NCBI RefSeq assembly: GCF_009936375.1
Contig: NZ_AP022332.1
Span: 620,001 to 684,000 of the forward strand
Reading direction: 5' to 3'
Source of the DNA: Methylosinus sp. C49
GTDB lineage: Bacteria > Pseudomonadota > Alphaproteobacteria > Rhizobiales > Beijerinckiaceae
Length of the DNA: 64,000 nucleotides
Shown here in pieces: positions 1 to 9,174 of the stretch. The translations under genes and the position numbers were made by a program. The notes under the pieces are model-generated. The model made no database searches. It saw only the letters and a list, made by a program, of their open reading frames with translations, and was not told where the DNA came from. The number at the start of each line of letters is the position of its first letter. The stretch's first letter is position 1.

Positions 1-1
1 A

Positions 2-1423
2 CGCTACATTCCCGCGCGGCAATTGCCGGACAAGGCGGTGAGCCTGCTCGACACGGCGAGCGCGCGCGTCGCCATCAGCCAATCGACGACGCCCGCCGCA
101 ATCGCCGACAAGCGCGTCGAGATCGACCGTCTCGCGCAGGAGAAGGCGGCGCTGCTCGCCGATCGCGATCTCGGCGCCGACACGCGTGCGCGGGTGAATG
201 AGATCGACGATGCGATCGCGGCGGCGAAGGACAGGCTCGGCCTGCTGGAGAGCGCATGGGAACAGGAAAAATCCATCGTCGACGATGTGCGCTCGCTGCG
301 CGAGATTCTGACGCAGACGGAAGACGAAGCCGCGCAGGAGAGCGAGCGCGCGAAGCTGACGGAAAAGCTCGGCGCATTGGCCGCGCTCGACCCCGAGACG
401 CGCGCCATTTATCCGCATGTCGACGAGCAGGCGGTCGCCGCCGTCGTCTCCGATTGGACCGGCATTCCAGTCGGCCGCATGGTGAAAGACGAGATCGAGA
501 ACATCCTTCGTCTGCCGGACATTTTGAACACGCGCGTCGTCGGCCAGAGCCATGGCCTCGCGATGATTTCAAAGCGCATCGAGACCAATCGTGCGCGGCT
601 CGACAATCCCAATAAGCCGATCGGCGTCTTCATGCTCTGCGGCCCCTCCGGCGTCGGCAAGACGGAGACGGCGCTGGCGCTCGCCGAGGCCATTTATGGC
701 GGCGAGCAGAATATCATCACCATCAACATGTCGGAGTTTCAGGAGGCGCACACTGTCTCGACGCTGAAAGGCGCGCCTCCCGGCTATGTCGGCTATGGCG
801 AGGGCGGCCGCCTCACCGAGGCGGTGCGGCGCAAGCCCTATAGCGTCGTGCTGCTGGACGAGATCGAGAAGGCGCATCCCGACGTTCACGAGATTTTCTT
901 TCAGGTCTTCGACAAGGGACAGATGGAAGACGGCTCGGGACGGCGCATCGATTTCAAGAACACGCTCATCATCCTCACCTCCAATGTCGGCACCGATCTC
1001 ATCATGGAGCTCGGCGCCGATCCCGCTTATCACGACGACCCGGAAGCGCTCACCGCCGCGCTGCGGCCGGAGCTGCAACGCGTTTTCCCGCCGGCGCTGC
1101 TCGGGCGCATCGTCACCATTCCCTATTTCCCGCTGTCGCCGGAGATGCTGTCCGGCATTGTGCGGCTGCAATTGAACCGCATCGGCAAGCGCATCGAGGA
1201 GAATCACAAGGCGGCCTTCGTCTATGACGATGCGGTGGTCGATCACATTGTCGCGCAATGCAATGATCCAGATTCCGGCGGGCGCATCATCGACAACATC
1301 ATCACCAACACGCTGCTGCCCTCGCTCTCGCGCGAATTCCTGAAGCGCTCGCTGGCGAAAGAGGAACTGCGCGAGGCGCGAGTGTCGGTGAGCGCGGGCG
1401 CCTTCGGCTTCGAATGGAGATGA
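2..1423 (+). CDS. tssH: Type VI secretion ATPase ClpV/TssH, C-terminal part (5' end outside window)
   Basis: The reading frame is open to the left window edge (RYIPARQLPDKAV precedes the first possible internal start), so this is the 3' part of a larger gene. It shows the ClpB-type middle coiled coil, then the second AAA+ domain with Walker A GPSGVGKT (641-664), Walker B VVLLDEIEKAH (847-879), and the C-terminal D2-small domain. The stretch EDGSGRRIDFKNTLIILTS is typical of ClpV (TssH) rather than ClpB. In the family, ClpV hexamers disassemble contracted TssB/TssC sheaths so that the T6SS can be recycled. The rest of a T6SS cluster would lie left of the window; a PAAR-like gene at 12.4 kb fits a T6SS in this genome. 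ClpB itself is the main alternative. Confidence 0.85.
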   Translation, partial: RYIPARQLPDKAVSLLDTASARVAISQSTTPAAIADKRVEIDRLAQEKAALLADRDLGADTRARVNEIDDAIAAAKDRLGLLESAWEQEKSIVDDVRSLREILTQTEDEAAQESERAKLTEKLGALAALDPETRAIYPHVDEQAVAAVVSDWTGIPVGRMVKDEIENILRLPDILNTRVVGQSHGLAMISKRIETNRARLDNPNKPIGVFMLCGPSGVGKTETALALAEAIYGGEQNIITINMSEFQEAHTVSTLKGAPPGYVGYGEGGRLTEAVRRKPYSVVLLDEIEKAHPDVHEIFFQVFDKGQMEDGSGRRIDFKNTLIILTSNVGTDLIMELGADPAYHDDPEALTAALRPELQRVFPPALLGRIVTIPYFPLSPEMLSGIVRLQLNRIGKRIEENHKAAFVYDDAVVDHIVAQCNDPDSGGRIIDNIITNTLLPSLSREFLKRSLAKEELREARVSVSAGAFGFEWR

Positions 1424-1654
1424 GCTCGGGCCTCCCCCCAAGCGAGCTGTGGCCGCTATTTGTCGCGGCAGCCGAGGTCATGGGCGCTCCACCCGTCCGG
1501 CTATCGGCCGACCTTGCTCCGGAAGGGGAGGGCCGCCCGATTGCCCAACGGCCAAGGCCTCGGCTCTTGACGTAGCCCCAAAAATGTCGCAATTGAGCAA
1601 AGGTTTAGCAATAGAATAGCAATTTGTGCGGTATCCTCGTCGGGGCGGGCGTTC
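1424..1654. other. Intergenic region upstream of the barrel/FecR pair
   Basis: About 230 bases between clpV and the barrel gene. The distal half (about 1575-1640) is clearly richer in A and T than its surroundings, which suits a promoter for the downstream pair, but no -35/-10 pair with good spacing could be defined. No convincing ORF lies here. Confidence 0.3.
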
Positions 1655-2983
1655 GTGGTAAAGAATAAAATCAGCGCTGTCGGCGTGATCGCGTGCATCG
1701 CTTGCTTCGACGCTTCCGCCGAGCCGGCGCCCGAGCAATCGGAGCTGGAGCGTCTTGCGGCTCATGTCCGCACGCATCCGACCGATTACGAGCAGACCTT
1801 CGCCTATATTCGGCTGGCGACGGAACTGCATGACGAGGCCGCGATCGGCGCGCTCGAGCGCTTGCTGATGTACAATCCGGCGCTCGGCCGCGCGCGCAAG
1901 GAGCTCGGCTTTCTCTACGCGCGCATCGGCGCCTATCAGAGCGCGCTCTATAATCTGCGCGCGGCGTTGAAATCGGCCGATCTCGATTCCGCGCAGAGAG
2001 CGCAGATCGAAGCGCAGCTTCCCGATATCGAAAGACGCACCCAGGCGAGCCGTCTCTCGGGAAATTTGCAGATCGGCGTGCGCACGCAGTCCAACGCCGC
2101 CTATCTGCCGTCGAGCGGCCTCTTCGACGTCGGCGGCGTGCAGACGCCGGGCGGCGTCACTGGACGGCAGTCCGACGCCAATACTTTCGAGCAGGCGCAG
2201 CTGACGCACGACTATGATTTTCAAAATCAGCGCGGCGACACGCTGGAGACGCGCGGGCTGGCCTATGCGACGCAGCAATTCGCTCTGTCGCAATATAACG
2301 TCGCGCTGTTCTCGCTCTCCACGGGGCCGCGCTTCGGCCTATCGGACATCGCGCCGGGCCTTTCGGTGAGGCCCCATGTCTCGGGCTCGGCCTCGCTCGT
2401 CGGCAATCTGAATTATCTCAACACGGGCGGCGCCGGCGTCAGCCTGCGTCAGATCTTCGGCGATCGGCTGTCGTTGGAGCCGGGCTTCGAATGGTCGCGG
2501 CTCTGGGTCAATTCGGGCTCCGCGTCGGGCGGCGCGCAGACGGTGGCGACGATCGCGAGCGGCGATGTGCTCACCGGCTCGCTCGGCGTCAGCCTGCGCA
2601 TTTTCGACAATGTGCGTCTCGAGGGACGCGGCGCCTTCTCGCGCGCTGCGGCCTATGTCGCGACGCAGGCCTCCGATCAATTCGACCTGCAGGCGATGTT
2701 GCGCCTGGAGGTCGATCCGCCGCTCGCGGAGATGCCGCGGCGATGGACCATCGCGCCTTACGCGCGCTTCACGCAGATCGCCTTCGACATCGCCAATCCC
2801 GCGCTCGATCCGTTCCGCGTGCGACGTGACGACGCCTGGACCTATGGCCTCGCGCTGGACGCGCCGATCACGGCGGAATTGGGCGTCTCCGGCCATCTCG
2901 AATTTCTGCGCAATGATTCGAACATATCGAGCTTCAAGATGCAGAATGTCTCCTTGACCTTCGGGCCGACCGCGAAATTCTGA
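1655..2983 (+). CDS. Outer membrane protein with N-terminal TPR-like region and C-terminal beta-barrel
   Basis: 442 aa from a GTG start. A signal peptide (about residues 1-22, ending ASA) precedes a helical TPR-like region (about 30-150, with LLMYNPALGRARKELGFLY and AYQSALYNLRAAL). From about 155 the protein is beta-rich with alternating polar and aromatic residues and ends in phenylalanine (GPTAKF), the classical BAM-recognised terminus. A periplasmic TPR domain fused to an outer membrane barrel is the architecture of SLAM/DUF560 (type XI) secretion proteins; membership here is inference, not established. The FecR-domain gene starts only 13 bases downstream, so the two are probably one operon and functional partners. 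Alternatives are a porin-like or surface-assembly protein of unknown function. Confidence 0.7.
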   Translation: MVKNKISAVGVIACIACFDASAEPAPEQSELERLAAHVRTHPTDYEQTFAYIRLATELHDEAAIGALERLLMYNPALGRARKELGFLYARIGAYQSALYNLRAALKSADLDSAQRAQIEAQLPDIERRTQASRLSGNLQIGVRTQSNAAYLPSSGLFDVGGVQTPGGVTGRQSDANTFEQAQLTHDYDFQNQRGDTLETRGLAYATQQFALSQYNVALFSLSTGPRFGLSDIAPGLSVRPHVSGSASLVGNLNYLNTGGAGVSLRQIFGDRLSLEPGFEWSRLWVNSGSASGGAQTVATIASGDVLTGSLGVSLRIFDNVRLEGRGAFSRAAAYVATQASDQFDLQAMLRLEVDPPLAEMPRRWTIAPYARFTQIAFDIANPALDPFRVRRDDAWTYGLALDAPITAELGVSGHLEFLRNDSNISSFKMQNVSLTFGPTAKF

Positions 2984-2996
2984 CGAGGGGGAGGCG

Positions 2997-4418
2997 ATGC
3001 GAAATCTGCACGGCGTGGCGCTCCTCGCGTTTTTTGGTGTTTGCGCGACGAATGTCCGCGCGGATGTCGTCGGCAATGTCGGGGCCGTCAATCCCGCGGC
3101 GCAAGGAACGCCGCCCGGCGGATCCGCCAAAGGATTGACGCTCGGCTATGGCGTCGTCGATCGCGAACGCATCGACACCAAGACCGATGGCCGCGCGCAG
3201 ATCGTCTTTCTCGACAAATCGACGCTCGGCGTCGGCGCGAACAGCTCGGTGACGATCGATCGCTTCGTCTATGATTCCGCCGCCGGCGCCGGCAAGCAGA
3301 GCCTCTCCATCACCAAGGGCGCGCTGCGCTTCATCGGCGGCGAGGTGAGCCATGGCGTCGGCATGGACATCAAGACGCCCTCGGCGACCATTGCCGTGCG
3401 CGGCGGCATGGTGCTGGTGCGCGTCGGCGGCGCCGATTGCCGCGAGATCGCTCGCGCGGGCGGCTGCGACGAGATCATACTGCTGAACGGCGTCGCCACC
3501 ATCGTCACCGCCAAAGGGCGTCGCATCCGGCTGACGCGTCCGGGCTATGGCGTGGTCATCGGCGCGGGCGGCGAGGAGATGTCCGATCCGGCGCCGGCCG
3601 GCGAGGCGTCGATCGAAGGCTTCGACCAGCAATTCGCCAGCCTGCCGGGCCAGACCGGCGGCGCGAGCCTGGGCTCGCTGCCGACGGGCGCGCAGGCGCT
3701 CGCGCAACTCGGCTCTCTTCGGGAGCCCGATCGCACGCCTTGGGCCGGGCTCGGGGCGATCGGGGCGCATTGGGGCGGCGCCGGCATAGCGCAGAGCCGC
3801 GCGCAAACGAATAATCAGGCCGTCGCGACGCAGACGCACCAGGCTCTCGCCGCCATCGTCGCCGCGCAGCACGCCCAGCACGCCGTCACCGGGGGCGGGA
3901 CGACCTCCCCCGGCTTGACGATCGATCCCGGCAATCCCGCGAGCGGCGCGGTGGGCGCGCTCTTCGCGGGTGGATTTTGCGTGTGGGGCTGCGTGACGCC
4001 GACATTCGTCTCGCAGAGCGTCTCGGGAACGATCACCACCATAACGCTGCAGGCGACTTTTCCCGGCTATGGCTATTTCCTGATCGCCTTGTCGGTGGAT
4101 GCGGCGAACATAAATTATGTCGTAGGCCAGACCTCGGCGTCCTTCAACGGCGCATTCGGCGCCTCCATCGTCTATCATCCCGAGAGCGGCGCCGCAGCGC
4201 AGACCAATACCTATAATTTTGTGATCAATGAGCTGCTGAGCTGGTCCGGCGCGGTCTCGGTCAATGGGGCGCCGACCTCATTCACCGTCAGCGGCAGCGA
4301 CACGCTGAATTTCGTGAATGCGGCCGGCATCGTCCTCGAGCCGGCGCCGACATCGGCCAATGCATTCTTCAGCCTGCCGAACGGCTTCACGCAGACCTTC
4401 GAATTCTCCTATCCGTGA
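2997..4418 (+). CDS. Secreted FecR-domain protein
   Basis: 473 aa with a signal peptide (residues 1-about 22). Residues about 45-160 form a FecR-type domain: LTLGYGVVDRERIDTKTDGRAQ, FLDKSTLGVGANSSVTIDRF, and IKTPSATIAVRGGMVLV. This version lacks the transmembrane and cytoplasmic anti-sigma parts of true FecR, so it is not a TonB sigma regulator. The middle (about 195-320) is low-complexity, rich in Ala, Gln and Gly. The last 150 residues are beta-rich with a CVWGC pair and end in FEFSYP. A strong GGGGAGG ribosome site lies just upstream. Linked to the preceding barrel gene by 13 bases, it is a plausible exported client or surface partner of that barrel. Function otherwise unknown. Confidence 0.75.
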   Translation: MRNLHGVALLAFFGVCATNVRADVVGNVGAVNPAAQGTPPGGSAKGLTLGYGVVDRERIDTKTDGRAQIVFLDKSTLGVGANSSVTIDRFVYDSAAGAGKQSLSITKGALRFIGGEVSHGVGMDIKTPSATIAVRGGMVLVRVGGADCREIARAGGCDEIILLNGVATIVTAKGRRIRLTRPGYGVVIGAGGEEMSDPAPAGEASIEGFDQQFASLPGQTGGASLGSLPTGAQALAQLGSLREPDRTPWAGLGAIGAHWGGAGIAQSRAQTNNQAVATQTHQALAAIVAAQHAQHAVTGGGTTSPGLTIDPGNPASGAVGALFAGGFCVWGCVTPTFVSQSVSGTITTITLQATFPGYGYFLIALSVDAANINYVVGQTSASFNGAFGASIVYHPESGAAAQTNTYNFVINELLSWSGAVSVNGAPTSFTVSGSDTLNFVNAAGIVLEPAPTSANAFFSLPNGFTQTFEFSYP

Positions 4419-4616
4419 CCGGCCGGCCGCCTTCGACGGTCGAGCCGCCCGCGCGCGAGTGATTCGGGGACGATCGAACGGCGCGCGAATCGCGGAGCGC
4501 GCATGCACGCTCCGGCCGAAGCCTATGCCAATTCGCCGCAGAGGTAGATTTGCGAGCAGCGATGAGCGCCCGCATCGAGCGCCGGCGCTTTGTCGTCCTG
4601 ACTTTTTGAAAAAAAA

Positions 4617-4693
4617 TGGCGCGCCCGAAGAGATTCGAACTCCTGACCCCCAGATTCGTAGTCTGGTGCTCTATCCAGCTGAGCTACGGGCGC
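4617..4693 (-). tRNA. tRNA-Arg (anticodon ACG)
   Basis: On the minus strand a 77-nt cloverleaf is complete. The acceptor stem GCGCCCG pairs with CGGGCGC; the D-arm has AGCTCAGCTGGATAGAGC; the anticodon stem-loop CCAGA-CTACGAA-TCTGG gives anticodon ACG; the T-arm has GTTCGAATC; and CCA is encoded. A34 would be edited to inosine by TadA to read CGU, CGC and CGA. Immediately beyond the 3' end the minus strand has eight Ts (4609-4616), a likely transcription stop. Confidence 0.97.
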
Positions 4694-4878
4694 CTTACGG
4701 TCCGTTCCGCGTCGTGAAGATGCGTCGAACCGGTGGAGAGGTCGTTTAGCGGCTACGAGGCCGCTTGGCAATAGGAAGATATTTCCCCCGCCAAGACGCT
4801 TGCGCTGCCCTACGGCTGCGATAATTACCGACGATCCTGATGCCGACGCTCCTTGAATGTAATAAAATAGGATTGATG

Positions 4879-5643
4879 ATGGACGAGTTCGGGTCGAATG
4901 GCGCGCAGATCGCCTATATCGATTTTCCGCCGCTGACGGAGGATCGTGGGGAGCCGATCGTTCTCATTCACGGCTTTGCCTCGACGCATGCTGTGAACTG
5001 GCTTTTTCCCCAATGGGTCAAGACTTTGACCGAGGATGGTCGGCGCGTCATCGTGCTGGACAATCGTGGCCACGGCCGCTCGGAGAAGATTTACGATCCC
5101 GCCGCCTATGATCTCGCGCTGATGGCCGGGGACGTCGCCCATCTGCTCGCGAGCCTCGGCGTCGCCCGCGCCGATGTGATGGGCTATTCCATGGGCGCGC
5201 GAATCGCCGTCACGCTGGCGCTGAATCATCCCGAGGTCGTCCGCTCCCTCGTGCTCGGCGGCATCGGCGCCAATCTCGTGACCACCGGCCTGCCGCGCGG
5301 CCTGGCCGAGGCCATGGAGGCCGAGCGCATCGAGGATATCGACGATCCGCTGCTGAAGATGTTCCGCGGCTTCGCCGAGGCCACGCGCGCCGATCTGCTG
5401 TCGCTCGCCGCCTGCGCGCGCGGACCGAATCAGATCGTCGACCGCGCCCGGCTCGCCGCGATAAAGGTCCCCGTGCTGATCTGCGTCGGCACGCGCGATG
5501 AGGTGGCCGGCGATCCGCATCCGCTCGAGCCCTTGTTCCCGGACGCCCATATCGTCGACATTCCCGGCCGCGACCACAATCGCGCCGTCGGCGATCGCGT
5601 CTTCAAGCAGGCGGTGCTCGATTTCCTCGCGCAGCGGGAATAG
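4879..5643 (+). CDS. Alpha/beta hydrolase
   Basis: 254 aa from the ATG at 4879, chosen because AGGA at 4869-4872 is correctly spaced; an ATG at 4840 would add 13 residues without a good ribosome site. The fold signature is complete: oxyanion HGF (31-33), nucleophile elbow GYSMG with Ser104, acid Asp208 in GTRDEVAG and His233 in GRDHNRAVG. Length and motifs match small cytoplasmic esterase or hydrolase proteins related to the 3-oxoadipate enol-lactonase type; the substrate cannot be read from sequence. It lies 16 bases ahead of cysE and is probably co-transcribed with it. Confidence 0.9.
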   Translation: MDEFGSNGAQIAYIDFPPLTEDRGEPIVLIHGFASTHAVNWLFPQWVKTLTEDGRRVIVLDNRGHGRSEKIYDPAAYDLALMAGDVAHLLASLGVARADVMGYSMGARIAVTLALNHPEVVRSLVLGGIGANLVTTGLPRGLAEAMEAERIEDIDDPLLKMFRGFAEATRADLLSLAACARGPNQIVDRARLAAIKVPVLICVGTRDEVAGDPHPLEPLFPDAHIVDIPGRDHNRAVGDRVFKQAVLDFLAQRE

Positions 5644-5659
5644 GCCGCGGAGCGACGCC

Positions 5660-6493
5660 ATGACCGACAGCGCCCACGCCCGGCTCGTCGCCCTTTCCGG
5701 CGTCGATCCGCTTTTCGCCCGCCTCTCGGCGGAGGCCGAGGCCGCCGCGGGCCGCGAGCCCAATATGGCGGCCTTTCTCTATGCGGCGGTTCTGGCGCAG
5801 GACAGCCTAGAGGCGGTGATCGCGCATCGAATCGCGCAGCGCCTCGCGGCGCCGGAGCTGCCGGCGACGGTCATAGAGCGGCTCTGCCACGAGCAGATGG
5901 CGCGTGATTCGGCGCTGGGCGCGACGTTGCGGGCCGATCTGATGGCCGTTTTCGACCGTGATCCCGCCTGCACGCGGCTGCTCGAGGCGGCGCTCTATTT
6001 CAAGGGCTTCCACGCCATCCAGACCTATCGGCTGGCGCATGGGCTGTGGCGCTCCGGCCGCAGCGATCTCGCGCTCTGGCTCCAGAGCCTCGCCTCGGCG
6101 CGTTTCCAGACCGACATCCATCCGCAGGCGCGAATCGGCGCCGGCTTCTTTCTCGATCACGCAACCGGCGTGGTGATCGGCGCCACCAGCGTCATAGAGC
6201 ATGACGTCTCCATGCTGCATGGGGTGACGCTGGGCGGCTCCGGCACGGCCGGCGGCGCGCGTCATCCCAAGGTGCGCCATGGCGTGCTGATCGGGGCGGG
6301 GGCCAAGCTGCTCGGCGACATAGAGATCGGCGAGCGCGCCCGCGTGGCGGCGGGCTCGGTGGTGCTGGAGTCGGTGCCGGCGCATAAGACGGTCGCCGGC
6401 GTGCCGGCGCGGGTCATCGGCGATGTGGGCGCTGCCGAGCCGGCGCTGACGATGGATCAGATCATCGACGAGTCGCACGATCCGGGGTTGTAG
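5660..6493 (+). CDS. cysE: Serine O-acetyltransferase
   Basis: 277 aa. Transfers acetyl from acetyl-CoA to L-serine, giving O-acetylserine, the first step of cysteine synthesis. The N-terminal helical domain carries DPAC (Asp101) and KGFHAIQTYR (115-124). The left-handed beta-helix of hexapeptide repeats follows, with FLDHATG (Asp166, His167) and HGVTLGG (His187), the active-site region of CysE. The extended C-terminal tail is the usual site of cysteine feedback inhibition and CysK docking, although it ends in GL rather than the classical Ile. The start at 5660 follows the hydrolase stop by 16 bases; longer readings upstream only overlap the hydrolase in another frame. Confidence 0.95.
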   Translation: MTDSAHARLVALSGVDPLFARLSAEAEAAAGREPNMAAFLYAAVLAQDSLEAVIAHRIAQRLAAPELPATVIERLCHEQMARDSALGATLRADLMAVFDRDPACTRLLEAALYFKGFHAIQTYRLAHGLWRSGRSDLALWLQSLASARFQTDIHPQARIGAGFFLDHATGVVIGATSVIEHDVSMLHGVTLGGSGTAGGARHPKVRHGVLIGAGAKLLGDIEIGERARVAAGSVVLESVPAHKTVAGVPARVIGDVGAAEPALTMDQIIDESHDPGL

Positions 6494-6525
6494 AAGAGCC
6501 GACTTCCTCAACCGGGTCTCGCGGC

Positions 6526-8781
6526 TCACCCCCCGAATCGATTGCTCTTCGGGAACCCCCGCGGCGGCAGGCGGCCCGCCTCCGCCCTATGGGCGATCCA
6601 TTCGCTCAGCTCGCGCTTGTCCACGGTGAAGGTGCGGCCAGACGAATCGACCCAGGTCAGCCCGCCCGCCAGCGCGAAGACCTTGGCGTCGGCGACGCCG
6701 CCATCCTTGTAGCGTTGCAGCCGCACGCCCTTGCCGCGCGCCATTTGCGGCGCCTCGGCGAGCGGGAACACCAGAAGCTTGCGATTCTCGCCGATGATGG
6801 CGACATGATCGCCCTCCGCCGGCGTCACGATCTTCAGCTTCGTCGTCTCCTCGACATTGAAGACGGCGCGGCCCTTGCGCGTCGTCGCGACGAGATCGTT
6901 CTGCGAGACGATAAAGCCGCGGCCGTCGTCGGCGACGAGCAGCAGCAGCGCGTCCGGCGTCTGCGGCAGAACCTTCACGATCGCCGCATCCTCGTCGATA
7001 TCGGCCATCAGCCTTATCGGCTCGCCATAGCCGCGCCCGCCGGGCAGCTTGGCGGCGTCCAGCGTGTAGGCCTTGCCATTCGAGGTGAGCGCCAGAACCT
7101 TGGACGTCGTCTGCGCGAAGAAGGAGGTCTCCAGCGCATCGTCGCCCTTGAACTGCAGCTGCGTCAGATCGGCCACATGGCCTTTCAGCGCGCGTATCCA
7201 GCCCTTTTGCGTCACGACGATGGTGATCGGCTCGCGCTCGATCAGCGCCTCGGCGAGATCGATGTCGGTCGCCTCCGGCGCATCCTCGAAAGTGGTGCGG
7301 CGCTTGGCGAGCTTGGCGTCGGCGAGAATCGTCTTCTTCAGCTCGCGAATCTGCGTGGTGATCGTCTTCCACTGCTTGCCCTCGTCGGCGAGCAGCGATT
7401 CGACCTCCGTCTTCTCCTCGAGCAGCTTCGCATGCTCCTTGCGAAGCTCCATCTCTTCCAGCTTGCGCAAGGCGCGCAGGCGCGTGTCGAGAATATAATC
7501 GACCTGCACGTCGGTCAGCTCGAAAGCCGCCTTCAACGCCTGCTTGGGCTCGTCCTCCTCGCGGATGATGCGAATCACCTCGTCGAGATTGAGGAAGACG
7601 ATGATCATGCCCTCGAGCACCTCGAGGCGGCGGACGATCTCCGCCAAACGATGACGCGAGCGGCGCTCCAGCACCTCGCGGCGATGGTCGAGCCATTGGC
7701 GCAGAGCCTCGTCCAGCGAGACGACGCGCGGCACGGCGCCGTCGACGAGCACATTCATATTGACCGGGAAACGCACCTCCAGCTCGGAGAGCTTGAACAA
7801 GGTCTCCATCATCAGCGCCGGATCGACCGCGCGCGTGCGCGGCTCGATGACGACGCGCACATCCTCGGCCGATTCGTCGCGCACATCGCCGGCGAGCGGC
7901 GCCTTCTTCTCGACGACCAGCTCGGCGAGCTTCTCGATGAGGCGCGACTTCTGCACGCCATAGGGAATCTCGGTGACGACCGCGACCCATTGCCCGCGCG
8001 CGGTCTCCTCCTTGTGCCAGCGCGCGCGCAGGCGGAAGGAGCCGCGGCCGGTGCGATAGGTCTCGACGATCTGCGGGCGCGGATCGACGACAATGCCGCC
8101 GGTCGGAAAATCCGGCCCTTGCACGAAGGTGAGCAATTGCTCCGCCGTGGCGCTGCGATGCGAGATCAGATAGAGCGCCGCGTCGCACAGCTCATTGAGA
8201 TTATGCGGCGGAATGGAGGTCGCCATGCCGACGGCGATGCCTTGCGCGCCATTGGCGAGAAGATTGGGGAAGGCCGCCGGCAGCACCACCGGCTCCTGCT
8301 CTTCGCCCGAATAATTGGGGCGAAAGTCGATCGCGTCCTCGTTGATGCCCTCGAGCAGCAGACGCGCGACCGCGGTCATGCGCGCTTCCGTGTAGCGATA
8401 GGCGGCGGCGGCGTCGCCATCGACATTGCCGAAATTGCCTTGCCCGTCGACGAGCGGATAGCGCGAGGAGAAATCCTGCGCGAGGCGCACCAGCGCGTCG
8501 TAGATCGCCTGATCGCCATGCGGATGGAAGGAGCCCATCACATCGCCGACGATCTTCGCGCATTTCTTGAACGGCGTGTTCGGGTCCAGCCGCAGCATCT
8601 GCATTCCGTAGAGAATGCGGCGATGCACCGGCTTCAAGCCGTCGCGCGCATCCGGCAGCGCGCGTCCGGTGATCGTCGAGAGCGCATAGGTGAGGTATCG
8701 CTCCTCGAGCGCCGTGCGCAATTCCACCGGCAGCGCATCTCCGCCGCCGTCTTCCGTCGTCGTCGTTCCGCTTTTCGCCAT
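6526..8781 (-). CDS. parC: DNA topoisomerase IV subunit A
   Basis: 751 aa, the usual length. With ParE it decatenates replicated chromosomes. The winged-helix/tower N-terminal half contains [12 protein letters not shown], the quinolone-resistance region [16 protein letters not shown] (85-100) and the catalytic RYTEAR with Tyr130, which forms the covalent DNA link. The C-terminal part is a beta-pinwheel with few blades, and it lacks the GyrA box, which favours ParC over GyrA. The ATG at 8781 has GGAG at proper spacing. Monocistronic by appearance, convergent with cysE. Confidence 0.95.
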   Translation of the reverse strand: MAKSGTTTTEDGGGDALPVELRTALEERYLTYALSTITGRALPDARDGLKPVHRRILYGMQMLRLDPNTPFKKCAKIVGDVMGSFHPHGDQAIYDALVRLAQDFSSRYPLVDGQGNFGNVDGDAAAAYRYTEARMTAVARLLLEGINEDAIDFRPNYSGEEQEPVVLPAAFPNLLANGAQGIAVGMATSIPPHNLNELCDAALYLISHRSATAEQLLTFVQGPDFPTGGIVVDPRPQIVETYRTGRGSFRLRARWHKEETARGQWVAVVTEIPYGVQKSRLIEKLAELVVEKKAPLAGDVRDESAEDVRVVIEPRTRAVDPALMMETLFKLSELEVRFPVNMNVLVDGAVPRVVSLDEALRQWLDHRREVLERRSRHRLAEIVRRLEVLEGMIIVFLNLDEVIRIIREEDEPKQALKAAFELTDVQVDYILDTRLRALRKLEEMELRKEHAKLLEEKTEVESLLADEGKQWKTITTQIRELKKTILADAKLAKRRTTFEDAPEATDIDLAEALIEREPITIVVTQKGWIRALKGHVADLTQLQFKGDDALETSFFAQTTSKVLALTSNGKAYTLDAAKLPGGRGYGEPIRLMADIDEDAAIVKVLPQTPDALLLLVADDGRGFIVSQNDLVATTRKGRAVFNVEETTKLKIVTPAEGDHVAIIGENRKLLVFPLAEAPQMARGKGVRLQRYKDGGVADAKVFALAGGLTWVDSSGRTFTVDKRELSEWIAHRAEAGRLPPRGFPKSNRFGG

Positions 8782-8931
8782 ATCGCCGACTCCCGCCCTT
8801 TCGGCGTTTACTGCGCGCGCTTATATCCCGTCGCGACTCTGGCGTGAACCATTGCCGTCGCTGCGTGCTTCCACTAAGACAGCGCAGCTTTCGGCGTCCT
8901 GTCGCAGCGCCGTCTTTTCGAGCCGCATCTC

Positions 8932-9174
8932 ATGAAGAAGCCTCTCCTGTTCGCGTTTTTCGTCGCCGCCGCCCTCGCGGGGGCCAGCGCCCGCTCCATG
9001 GCGCTGGAAGCCTCGCTGCTCGATTGGCTGCCCTTCCTGCATGAGGATTCGGCGGAGAAGAAAGAGGCGCGTCGCGGCTCGGCGCAGGCGCTGTGCAAGG
9101 AGGTGGAAGTGCCCATCGACGAAGGCTATGGCGTCAGCCGTCATGAGCGCCGGGTGGTGTGCGAGCACGAGTGA
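8932..9174 (+). CDS. Small exported protein, function unknown
   Basis: 80 aa with an N-terminal signal peptide (MKKPLLFAFFVAAALAGASA) and a mature part with two cysteines (CKEVEV, VVCEHE), perhaps forming a disulfide in the periplasm. No family recognised. It is divergent from parC, and its last 41 bases overlap the 3' end of recO on the other strand. Codon use resembles its neighbours, which together with the clean signal peptide supports it as a real gene. Confidence 0.7.
   Translation: MKKPLLFAFFVAAALAGASARSMALEASLLDWLPFLHEDSAEKKEARRGSAQALCKEVEVPIDEGYGVSRHERRVVCEHE

Noticed and set aside
4617-4693. tRNA-Arg as integration site with an adjacent mobile element
   Set aside because: No integrase and no second copy of the tRNA 3' end were seen in the flanking sequence.
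6589-8847. 752-codon plus-strand open frame opposite parC
   Set aside because: The minus-strand frame encodes an unmistakable ParC; the plus-strand reading has Arg/Ala/Leu/His-biased composition with no motif, as expected from antisense of a high-GC gene.
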